From assembly GCF_014649035.1 (NCBI RefSeq), contig NZ_BMSG01000003.1, positions 301,825 through 365,824 on the forward strand: a stretch of 64,000 bases of DNA, given 5' to 3'. Under the pieces are notes generated by a model. That model had not been told where the DNA came from. It was given only the letters and a program-made list of their open reading frames with translations, and made no database searches. Within the stretch, counting starts at the first letter, position 1. Each line of letters begins with the position of its first letter. Source of the stretch: Streptomyces sindenensis (GTDB lineage Bacteria; Actinomycetota; Actinomycetes; Streptomycetales; Streptomycetaceae). Both the position numbers and the translations under genes were made by a program. Below, one piece after another: positions 57,443 to 64,000 of this stretch.

Positions 57443-57949
57443 ATGCCACCGGGGGAGGGGGAGACGGTCCGGCTGCGGCCGCCGCGCAACACGCTGAACG
57501 AGCGCGCCGTCGGCTGGTGGCGGGCCCAATGGCTGCTGACGACCGCCGTGCCCGTCGTCCCGCTCGCGGTGCTGGGCGTGCTGATCGGGCCGGCCCGTCT
57601 CTGGCTGCTGCTGCCCGCCGCGGTCCTGGCCGCGGCGGGCACGGCGGCCGCCGTCCTCTTCCCCCTGTGGTGGTTCCGTACGCACCGCTGGGAGGTCACC
57701 GAGGCAGCGGTGTACGTCCGCACCGGGTTCTTCTGGCAGGAGTGGCGGATCGCCCCGATGTCCCGGATCCAGACCGTGGACACCGTGCGCGGCCCGCTGG
57801 AACAGCTCTTCCGGCTCGCCACCGTCACGGTCACCACCGCCTCCGCCAAGGGCGCGGTCCGGATCCAGGGGCTGGACCACGAGCTGGCCGCCGACCTCGC
57901 CGGGCAGCTCACCCGCATCACCCGCGACACCCCCGGCGACGCCACATGA
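57443..57949 (+). CDS. Membrane protein with bacterial PH (bPH2) domain
   Basis: The 168-residue protein has two N-terminal membrane helices (WLLTTAVPVVPLAVLGVLI; LWLLLPAAVLAAAGTAAAVLF). A bPH2 domain follows (HRWEVTEAAVYVRTGFFWQEWRIAPMSRIQTVDTVRGPLEQLFRLATVTVTTASA). The gene pair resembles B. subtilis ydbS-ydbT. It overlaps the next gene by ATGA and lies 4 nt after pgi. Confidence 0.9.
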   Translation: MPPGEGETVRLRPPRNTLNERAVGWWRAQWLLTTAVPVVPLAVLGVLIGPARLWLLLPAAVLAAAGTAAAVLFPLWWFRTHRWEVTEAAVYVRTGFFWQEWRIAPMSRIQTVDTVRGPLEQLFRLATVTVTTASAKGAVRIQGLDHELAADLAGQLTRITRDTPGDAT

Positions 57950-59472
57950 GCACCGCCGCCCCGCCCGCCGACTGGCACCGCCTCGACCCCCGTACGGTCC
58001 TGGTCACCGCCCTCGTCGTGGCGGGGGTCGTCGCGGGCGCCGCCGTCCCCGTCACGCTCGGGCTCACCCGCTGGTTCAGCCTCCCCGCCGCCGTGCTCCA
58101 GGTGCTCGCCGGAGCCCTCCTGGTCATCGGGGTCGCGGCGGGCGCCGACCGGGTCCGCTGGCACCGCACCCGCTACCGCGTCGGCACGGAGCGCGTCGAC
58201 CTCCACACCGGCCTCCTCCTCGTCAAGCGCCGCTCCCTGGCCCGCAGCCGCATCCGCACGGTCGACCTCACCGCCAACCTGATGCTCCGCCTCCTCGGTC
58301 TCGTCACGGTCCGGATCGGCACCGGCGAACAGGGCTCCGAGTCCACCCTCGAACTGGACCCGGTCACCCGCGCCGAGGGCGAACGGCTGCGCCTTCTCCT
58401 GCTGGAGCGCGCCGCCACCGCATCGCCCGGCGTCCACCGCGAGGGCGAACTGGCCGTCCTGGACCCCCGCTGGATCCGATACGCCCCGGTCTCCTTCGTC
58501 GCCCCCATGCTCGGCGGAGCGGCCGCCGGGGCCGTGATGCAGGTCAGCGACTGGGTCGGGGCGCAGGGCCAGGTCATCGAGTGGGCCGGCGACCGCTTCC
58601 GGGACACCCCGCTGCTCTGGGTGATCATCGTCCTGGTCCTGGCCGCCCTGGTCGCGGGCGTCGTCGGGGCGCTCGGCCTCTGGATCGAGATGTGGTGGAA
58701 CTACCGCCTGGAGCGCGAGGCGGGCGGCACGCTGCGGGTCCGGCGCGGGCTGTTCACCTCCCGGTCGATCTCCGTCGAGGAGGCCCGGCTGCGCGGCGTC
58801 GACCTGGTCGAGCCCCTGGGCGTCCGGCTGCTCGGCGCGGCCCGCCTCGATGCCATCACCACCGGCCTGGCCAAGGACCACGAGGCCAGGAACGCCGACC
58901 ACAACACCCTCCTCCCGGCCGCGCCCCGGGCCCGGGCCGACACCGTCGCCGCCGACGTCCTGCGCGAGCGGGACACCCCGACCGGCGCGGCGCTCACCCC
59001 GCACCCCCGCGCCGCCCGGGGCCGCCGGCTGCGCTGGTCGCTCGCGGCGGCCCTCGGCCCGGTCCTGATCCTGACGCTCCTCGGGGCGCTGCTCACGCCC
59101 GTGCTGCTGTGGATCGCGCTCGGCTGCGCGGTGGTGGCCGTCCCCGTGGCGGTGGTGCTCGCCCTGGACGCGTACCGGGCGCTCGGCCACGCCCTCTCCG
59201 GCCGCTATCTGGTCACCCGCTCCGGCACGGTCCGCCGCTCCACGGCCGCCCTGGAACGGGCCGGGGTGATCGGCTGGACGGTGAAGCAGTCGGTGTTCCA
59301 GCGCCGGGCCGGGCTGCTGAGCGTCACGGCCACCACGGCCGCCGGAGGCGGTGCGTACACGGCGTACGACACCGACGCGTCCGAGGGCCTGGCGTTCGCC
59401 GCCGAGGCCGTCCCCGGGCTGCTGGAGCCCTTCCTGGAGCGCGCCGGGGACCCCGGGCGCCCGGGCCCGTAG
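57946..59472 (+). CDS. Membrane protein with repeated bPH2 domains (YdbT-like)
   Basis: This 508-residue protein alternates membrane helix pairs with three bPH2 domains at about residues 65-150, 255-340 and 410-490. Each has the pattern RSRIRTVD or VEEARLRGVDLVEPLGVRLLGAARL. Its start overlaps the preceding bPH2 gene, so the two form a complex or a coupled pair. In B. subtilis the YdbST pair protects against certain amino-acid-derived antimicrobials; the role here is unknown. Confidence 0.9.
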   Translation: MSTAAPPADWHRLDPRTVLVTALVVAGVVAGAAVPVTLGLTRWFSLPAAVLQVLAGALLVIGVAAGADRVRWHRTRYRVGTERVDLHTGLLLVKRRSLARSRIRTVDLTANLMLRLLGLVTVRIGTGEQGSESTLELDPVTRAEGERLRLLLLERAATASPGVHREGELAVLDPRWIRYAPVSFVAPMLGGAAAGAVMQVSDWVGAQGQVIEWAGDRFRDTPLLWVIIVLVLAALVAGVVGALGLWIEMWWNYRLEREAGGTLRVRRGLFTSRSISVEEARLRGVDLVEPLGVRLLGAARLDAITTGLAKDHEARNADHNTLLPAAPRARADTVAADVLRERDTPTGAALTPHPRAARGRRLRWSLAAALGPVLILTLLGALLTPVLLWIALGCAVVAVPVAVVLALDAYRALGHALSGRYLVTRSGTVRRSTAALERAGVIGWTVKQSVFQRRAGLLSVTATTAAGGGAYTAYDTDASEGLAFAAEAVPGLLEPFLERAGDPGRPGP

Positions 59473-59565
59473 AACGGCCGGAGAACTCGCGGGCGCCCCG
59501 CCCCGCCCCCGTCCTATCCTGACCGCTGCCGTCCGCACGGGGCGGGCCGACGGAGGGGCGGCTGC

Positions 59566-60090
59566 ATGCCGGACGTGTACGGGTTCCTGCTGGACGCCGA
59601 GTTGAGCAAGGCGTTCGACGTGTGGTCGGGCTATCTGAACAGCCGGACCGGTGAGGACCCCGGGGTCCGCGCCCGGCTGCGCGACCTCTTGGAGTCGGCC
59701 CGCACGGCGGCCGCCGAGGACGAACTCGTCCACGCACGGGCCCTGGTGGCGGAGATGTACGACGAGGCCGAGGAGGCCGGCCTCCCGTGGGCACCGGCGC
59801 GGCCCACCGCCGAGAAGGCGGACCGCCAGGCCCGCGACTACGCCAAGGACGACCTGCGGAAGGTCTGCACGGTCCAGCGGCGCGAGGCTCTCGACACCAT
59901 CGCGATCATCCTGAGCGTCACGAGACGGCGCTTTTGGGCCCTGCCCGATCTGGACGCCGCCACCCGCCGGGACATCGACTACATCTGCGCCCGCGCCGGC
60001 ATGGCCCTGGATCTGGCCCACGAGACGGCGGCCCGACGGGAGCTGGAGCGCCTGGAATCCCTCGCACGACGCCTGGGCGTGAAGCCCTGA
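59566..60090 (+). CDS. Conserved hypothetical helical protein
   Basis: The 174-residue protein is mostly helical and rich in Ala, Arg and Glu. I see no signal peptide, membrane segment or catalytic motif, and no family comes to mind. ATG 59566 has GGAGGGGCG upstream. Codon-position GC and a good ribosome-binding site support it as a real gene. Confidence 0.7.
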   Translation: MPDVYGFLLDAELSKAFDVWSGYLNSRTGEDPGVRARLRDLLESARTAAAEDELVHARALVAEMYDEAEEAGLPWAPARPTAEKADRQARDYAKDDLRKVCTVQRREALDTIAIILSVTRRRFWALPDLDAATRRDIDYICARAGMALDLAHETAARRELERLESLARRLGVKP

Positions 60091-60116
60091 CGCCCTGACG
60101 TCTCCGGGAGGGTGCC

Positions 60117-60479
60117 TCAGCCCCCGTGCGTCGTGTCGATGACGCAGAAGCGGTTGCCCTCGGGGTCGGCGAGCACCACGAAGTCCGGGTCCGGCGGATA
60201 GAGCTCCCACGCGACCCGCTCGGCGCCCAGGCCCATCAGCCGCTCCACCTCGGCCTCCTGCTCGTCCGAGTAGAGGTCCAGATGGACCCGGGGGACCTCT
60301 TGGACGGGGGAGGTGGAGCGCCCCAGCGCCACGCCGACGCCGGGCCCTTCGACCGGGACCAGCACCACCCAGTCGTCCGTCCCCGGCTCGCGCTCGGTGT
60401 ACGTGAGCGCGGCCTTCCAGAAGGCGGCGGCCCTGCTCACGTCGGTCGCGCCCATCACCACGGTTCCGATATGCACCAT
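60117..60479 (-). CDS. VOC-superfamily (glyoxalase/bleomycin-resistance-like) protein
   Basis: The 120-residue protein has paired beta-alpha-beta-beta-beta modules: VHIGTVVMGATDVSRAAAFWKAALTY and the second-module end FVVLADPEGNRFCVIDT. The DPEGN motif is typical. Metal ligands are plausible (His3, Glu or Asp later), but the reaction is unknown. ATG 60479. Confidence 0.88.
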   Translation of the reverse strand: MVHIGTVVMGATDVSRAAAFWKAALTYTEREPGTDDWVVLVPVEGPGVGVALGRSTSPVQEVPRVHLDLYSDEQEAEVERLMGLGAERVAWELYPPDPDFVVLADPEGNRFCVIDTTHGG

Positions 60480-60551
60480 GGGGCCGAGCTTTTCACGGCG
60501 AAGGCCCGGCCCGCTCAAGATATGCGGGCCGGGCCTGAAGAGCGTCAACGC

Positions 60552-61334
60552 TCAGGCGGAGGCCGGAGGGTAGAGCGCGCGCGGCAGTCGCGAGGCCGCC
60601 GCCGCGTCCAGCAGCCACAGCGTGCGGCTGCGGCCGTACGCGCCGGCCGCCGGGGCCTGGATCTCCCCGGCCCCGGACAGCGCGATGGCCGCCGCTTCCG
60701 CCTTGTCCTCGCCCGCCGCCAGCAGCCACACCTCACGCGCCGCGCGGATCGCGGGCAGCGTGAGCGAGACGCGGACGGGCGGCGGCTTGGGCGCCCCGTG
60801 CACACCGACGACGGTGCGCTCGGTCTCCCGTACCGCGGGCAGCTCCGGGAAGAGCGACGCCACATGCGTGTCCGGGCCGACGCCCAGCATCAGCACGTCG
60901 AACGTGGGCACCGGGCCGTGGTCCTCGGGCCCCGCGGCGGCGGCCAGTTCGTCGGCGTAACCGGCCGCCGCGGCATCCGCGTCGTCGCCGTACGGGCCGT
61001 CGGACGCGGGCATCGCGTGCACCCGGGCCGGGTCCAACGGCACCGCGTCGAGCAGCGCCTCGCGGGCCTGGGTGACATTGCGCTCCGGGTCGCCCTCGGG
61101 CAGGAACCGCTCATCGCCCCACCACAGGTCCAGGCGCGACCAGTCGACCGCGTCCCGGGCGGGCGCGGCGGCGAGCGCGGCCAGCAGGCCGTTGCCGTTG
61201 CGCCCGCCGGTCAGCACCACCGAGGCGTGGCCCCGGGAGGCCTGGGCGTCCACGATCTTCGTGATCAGCCGGGCCGCCGCGGCCTGGGCCATCAGCTCCT
61301 TGTCGCGGTGGACGACCAGTTGGGGAGGCGTCAC
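60552..61334 (-). CDS. pgl: 6-phosphogluconolactonase
   Basis: This 260-residue enzyme hydrolyses 6-phosphogluconolactone in the oxidative pentose phosphate pathway. The family motifs are VVLTGGRNGNGLLAAL, LDLWWGDERFLPEGDPERN and VPTFDVLMLGVGPDTHVASLFP. The usual GDGH at the last site reads GPDTH, with the histidine kept. GTG 61334 overlaps the opcA stop as GTGA. Confidence 0.95.
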   Translation of the reverse strand: MTPPQLVVHRDKELMAQAAAARLITKIVDAQASRGHASVVLTGGRNGNGLLAALAAAPARDAVDWSRLDLWWGDERFLPEGDPERNVTQAREALLDAVPLDPARVHAMPASDGPYGDDADAAAAGYADELAAAAGPEDHGPVPTFDVLMLGVGPDTHVASLFPELPAVRETERTVVGVHGAPKPPPVRVSLTLPAIRAAREVWLLAAGEDKAEAAAIALSGAGEIQAPAAGAYGRSRTLWLLDAAAASRLPRALYPPASA

Positions 61335-62371
61335 CTGGAGGCCGCCTTCTTGGCCGGGGCCTTCTTCGCGGCGGGAGCCTTGGCCCCGGCGGCCCGGTCC
61401 GCCTTGTCCGCGGCGCTGTCGACCGGCTTGGCCGTGACCTCGCCGCCCGAGTGCAGCTTGTCGACGCCGAACTTCACCGCCGAGGCGTAGGTGTTGTCCG
61501 GGTCGAGCCGGCGCAGCTCCTCCGCCAGCAGCTCGGCGGTGTCCCGGCGCTTGAGCGCCACCGCGCGGTCGGGCTGGTTCTGCATGGAGAGCGTGGCCAG
61601 CGAACCGTCGGCCCGGTCCAGGACGATGACGCCGTTCTTCGTCTCCATCCGGACCGCGGTGAGCCCGGGGCCCTGGGAGAGCGTGCGCTCCACCGGGACG
61701 CCGAGCCGGTCCGCGAGCCACATGGCCAGCAGCTCGCAGCTCGGGTTGTCGCTCTCGCCCTCGACGGTCGCGCCGATCACCTCGGCCGGCTGCTGGTCCA
61801 GCGCGGCGGCCAGCATGGAGCGCCACGGCGTGATCCGGGTCCAGGCCAGATCGGTGTCGCCGGGGCTGTACGTCGCGGCCCGCACCGCCAGCTCGTCCAG
61901 CGGCAGCTCCGCCGAGTAGGTGTCGGTGATCCGGCGCTGGGCCAGCGCCCCGAGCGGATCGTTCGCCGGGTCGGCGGGGGCGTCCTCGGGCCACCACACC
62001 ACGACCGGAGCGTCCGGCAGCAGCAGCGGCAGGACCACCGACTGGGCGTGGTTGGCCAGTTCGCCGTGGAGGCGCAGGACGACGGTCTCGCCGGTGCCCG
62101 CGTCGGAACCGACCCGCACCTCGGCGTCGAGCCGGGCGTCGCGCCGGGCCCGCGGCGAGCGGCTGACCCGCTTGATCACCGCGATGATCCGCGAGGGGTG
62201 CTCGCGCGAGGCGTCACCGGCCGACTTGAGCGCGTCGTACGCGTTCTCCTCGTCGGTGACGATGACCAGCGTGAGCACCATGCCGATGGCGGGGGTGCCG
62301 ATCGCCCGGCGGGCCGAGACCAGCGCCTGGTTGATCTTGCTGGACGTGGTTTCCGTGAGATCGATCTTCAT
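61331..62371 (-). CDS. opcA: Glucose-6-phosphate dehydrogenase assembly protein OpcA
   Basis: The 346-residue protein has the OpcA core (MKIDLTETTSSKINQALVSARRAIGTPAIGMVLTLVIVTDE at the start; LLLPDAPVVVWWPEDAP, SVEGESDNPSCELLAMWLADRLGVP-like later). OpcA is needed for activity and redox control of glucose-6-phosphate dehydrogenase in cyanobacteria and actinobacteria. A Lys/Ala-rich tail of about 30 residues is added at the C-terminus. It sits between zwf and pgl; its ATG overlaps the zwf stop. Confidence 0.96.
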   Translation of the reverse strand: MKIDLTETTSSKINQALVSARRAIGTPAIGMVLTLVIVTDEENAYDALKSAGDASREHPSRIIAVIKRVSRSPRARRDARLDAEVRVGSDAGTGETVVLRLHGELANHAQSVVLPLLLPDAPVVVWWPEDAPADPANDPLGALAQRRITDTYSAELPLDELAVRAATYSPGDTDLAWTRITPWRSMLAAALDQQPAEVIGATVEGESDNPSCELLAMWLADRLGVPVERTLSQGPGLTAVRMETKNGVIVLDRADGSLATLSMQNQPDRAVALKRRDTAELLAEELRRLDPDNTYASAVKFGVDKLHSGGEVTAKPVDSAADKADRAAGAKAPAAKKAPAKKAASR

Positions 62372-63900
62372 GGCCGCCTCCAGCTCCGTCCGTCACGTGC
62401 GAGCATCTCGTCGGCCTCGGCCGGACCCCAGGTGCCGGCCGCGTACTTCGCGGGCTTGCCGTGCTTGTCCCAGTACTCCTCGATCGGGTCGAGGATGGTC
62501 CAGGAGAGTTCGACCTCCTGGTGGCGCGGGAAGAGGTTGGCGTCGCCGAGCAGGACGTCCAGGAGGAGCCGCTCGTACGCCTCCGGGCTGGACTCCGTGA
62601 ACGACTCGCCGTACGCGAAGTCCATCGTGACGTCCCGGACCTCCATCGAGGTGCCGGGCACCTTGGAGCCGAAGCGCACGGTGACGCCCTCGTCCGGCTG
62701 GACCCGGATGACCAGGGCGTTGCCGCCCAGCTCCTCGGTCGCGCCCGACTCGAAGGGCAGGTAGGGGGCGCGCTTGAAGACGACCGCGATCTCCGTGACC
62801 CGGCGGCCGAGCCGCTTTCCGGTGCGGAGGTAGAACGGCACGCCCGCCCAGCGGCGGTTGTTGATCGTCAGCTTGATCGCCGCGTAGGTGTCGGTCGTCG
62901 ACTTGGGGTCGATGCCGTCCTCCTCGCAGTAGCCGAGGACCTCCTGGCCGCCCTGCCAGGCGTGCTCGTACTGGGCGCGCACGGTGTGCAGACCGAGGTC
63001 CTCGGGCAGCTCGACGGCGGTGAGCACCTTGAGCTTCTCGGCGACCAGGGCCTTCGGGTGGAAGGAGCCCGGCTCCTCCATCGCGGTCAGCGCCAGCAGC
63101 TGGAGCAGGTGGTTCTGGATGACGTCACGGGCGGCGCCGATGCCGTCGTAGTAGCCGGCCCGGCCGCCGATGCCGATGTCCTCGGCCATCGTGATCTGTA
63201 CGTGGTCGACGTAGGACCGGTTCCAGATCGGCTCCCACATCGTGTTGGCGAACCGCAGCGCCAGGATGTTCTGGACCGTCTCCTTCCCCAGGTAGTGGTC
63301 GATCCGGAAGACCTCGTTGGGCGGGAAGACGTCGTGCACGAGCTGGTTGAGCTCCTGCGCGCTGGCGAGGTCGTGGCCGAACGGCTTCTCGATGACGGCA
63401 CGCCGCCAGGAGCCCTCCTTCTGGTCGGCCAGGCCGTGCTTCTTCAGCTGCTGGACGACCTTGGGGAAGAACTTCGGCGGCACGGAGAGGTAGAAGGCGA
63501 AGTTGCCGCCCGTCCCCTGCGCCTTGTCGAGCTCCTCGATGGTCGCCTTCAGCGTCTCGAACGCCTCGTCGTCGTCGAAGTTGCCCTGGACGAAGCGCAT
63601 CCCCTGGATGAGCTGCTGCCAGACCTCCTCGCGGAACGGCGTACGGGCGTGCTCCTTGACGGCGTCGTGGACGACCTGGGCGAAGTCCTCGTCCTCCCAG
63701 TCGCGGCGCGCGAAGCCGATGAGCGAGAAGCCCGGCGGCAGCAGGCCGCGATTGGCCAGGTCGTAGACGGCAGGCATCAGCTTTTTACGGGACAAATCGC
63801 CCGTGACGCCAAAGATGACCAGGCCCGACGGCCCCGCGATACGCGGGAGCCGTCGGTCCTGTGCGTCACGGAGCGGGTTGGCTCCGGGAACAGCAGACAA
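62368..63900 (-). CDS. zwf: Glucose-6-phosphate 1-dehydrogenase
   Basis: The 510-residue enzyme oxidises glucose 6-phosphate and reduces NADP. The coenzyme loop is VIFGVTGDLSRKKLMPAVYDL and the active-site signature is RIDHYLGKETVQNI, with the substrate-binding EKPFGHD segment before it. Start is the rare TTG at 63900, with GGAGGG 11 nt upstream, 5 nt after the tal stop. No better ATG or GTG lies before the conserved region. Confidence 0.97.
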   Translation of the reverse strand: MSAVPGANPLRDAQDRRLPRIAGPSGLVIFGVTGDLSRKKLMPAVYDLANRGLLPPGFSLIGFARRDWEDEDFAQVVHDAVKEHARTPFREEVWQQLIQGMRFVQGNFDDDEAFETLKATIEELDKAQGTGGNFAFYLSVPPKFFPKVVQQLKKHGLADQKEGSWRRAVIEKPFGHDLASAQELNQLVHDVFPPNEVFRIDHYLGKETVQNILALRFANTMWEPIWNRSYVDHVQITMAEDIGIGGRAGYYDGIGAARDVIQNHLLQLLALTAMEEPGSFHPKALVAEKLKVLTAVELPEDLGLHTVRAQYEHAWQGGQEVLGYCEEDGIDPKSTTDTYAAIKLTINNRRWAGVPFYLRTGKRLGRRVTEIAVVFKRAPYLPFESGATEELGGNALVIRVQPDEGVTVRFGSKVPGTSMEVRDVTMDFAYGESFTESSPEAYERLLLDVLLGDANLFPRHQEVELSWTILDPIEEYWDKHGKPAKYAAGTWGPAEADEMLARDGRSWRRP

Positions 63901-63905
63901 AGTGG

Positions 63906-64000
63906 TCAGCCCTCCGAGGGGGCGAGGCGCGAAAGCTCCGCCTCGGTCGACTTGAGCAGGTCGTTCCAGGACGCTTCGAACTTCTCGACGCCTTCGTCTT
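63906..64000 (-). CDS. tal: Transaldolase C-terminus (rest outside window)
   Basis: The minus strand reads the last 31 residues of a protein, ending SWNDLLKSTEAELSRLAPSEG and stop. This matches the C-terminus of actinobacterial transaldolases (DEGVEKFEASWNDLL). The place directly upstream of zwf and opcA agrees. Transaldolase moves a three-carbon unit between sugar phosphates. Confidence 0.85.
   Translation of the reverse strand, partial: DEGVEKFEASWNDLLKSTEAELSRLAPSEG

Noticed and set aside
55717..60210. A 1497-codon open frame on the minus strand
   Set aside because: It is antisense to pgi and the bPH2 genes; its residues follow the codon bias of those genes and it has no domains.

Overview
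The window looks like a stretch of Streptomyces chromosome. It has very high GC, many GTG starts, and the developmental cluster rapZ-yvcK-whiA. It also carries an RbpA-family RNA polymerase-binding protein, mycothiol-type enzymes and OpcA, and the gene order around the central carbon genes fits that genus. Most of it is conserved core genome. The accessory-looking parts are a putative conflict locus (about 6-14.3 kb) and an odd RNA locus at 21.4-21.8 kb.

Layout. 1-6 kb: the 5' part of a methyltransferase gene, rpsA with its promoter and a strong terminator, a secreted beta-helix protein with a suspicious frame break, a PAC2 protein, coaE and a TPR protein. 6-14.3 kb: an HTH regulator divergent from a TIR-domain protein, a membrane pseudokinase with a PQQ-type propeller (one TTA codon), a 37-codon ORF, and an nSTAND NTPase with 14 WD40 repeats. 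The TIR and nSTAND proteins share a GGGSxYQAxRD tag. 14.3-21.4 kb: small proteins, a second methyltransferase, and SNF2 and SWIM proteins translated from overlapping codons. 21.4-21.8 kb: two tandem RNA elements that match every arm of a tRNA, but with the 3' half placed before the 5' half (circularly permuted). They follow a DUF7873-type gene.

21.9-31.3 kb: an AlaA-like aminotransferase divergent from an HxlR regulator, a kinase-like protein, pseudouridine catabolism (psuG plus a PfkB kinase), a cupin, an MFS transporter, ogt, a glycerophosphodiesterase and an MHYT sensor. 31.3-37.8 kb: uvrB, then two TerD-type genes and a TerC-type transporter preceded by a yybP-ykoY (Mn2+) riboswitch whose expression platform can be read directly. 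37.8-46 kb: a metallo-beta-lactamase-fold enzyme, a mycothiol-dependent-type enzyme, uvrA, a Rieske protein, an HTH regulator, and a secreted C39-like protease with a membrane-anchored partner. 46.1-51.2 kb: uvrC-rapZ-yvcK-whiA. 51.4-55.6 kb: gap, pgk, tpiA, secG and an rbpA paralogue, with a palindromic MITE-like element between gap and pgk. 55.7-64 kb: pgi, two bacterial-PH membrane proteins, two small genes, then the oxidative pentose phosphate operon tal-zwf-opcA-pgl on the minus strand, with tal cut by the window end.

How the genes work together. The window holds nucleotide-excision repair (uvrA, uvrB, uvrC) plus ogt. The promoters of uvrB, ogt and uvrC fit the RecA-independent (PafBC) consensus, each placed so that the mRNA would be leaderless. 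Glycolysis and the oxidative pentose phosphate pathway are encoded close together. Many neighbours overlap by ATGA or GTGA, indicating translational coupling.
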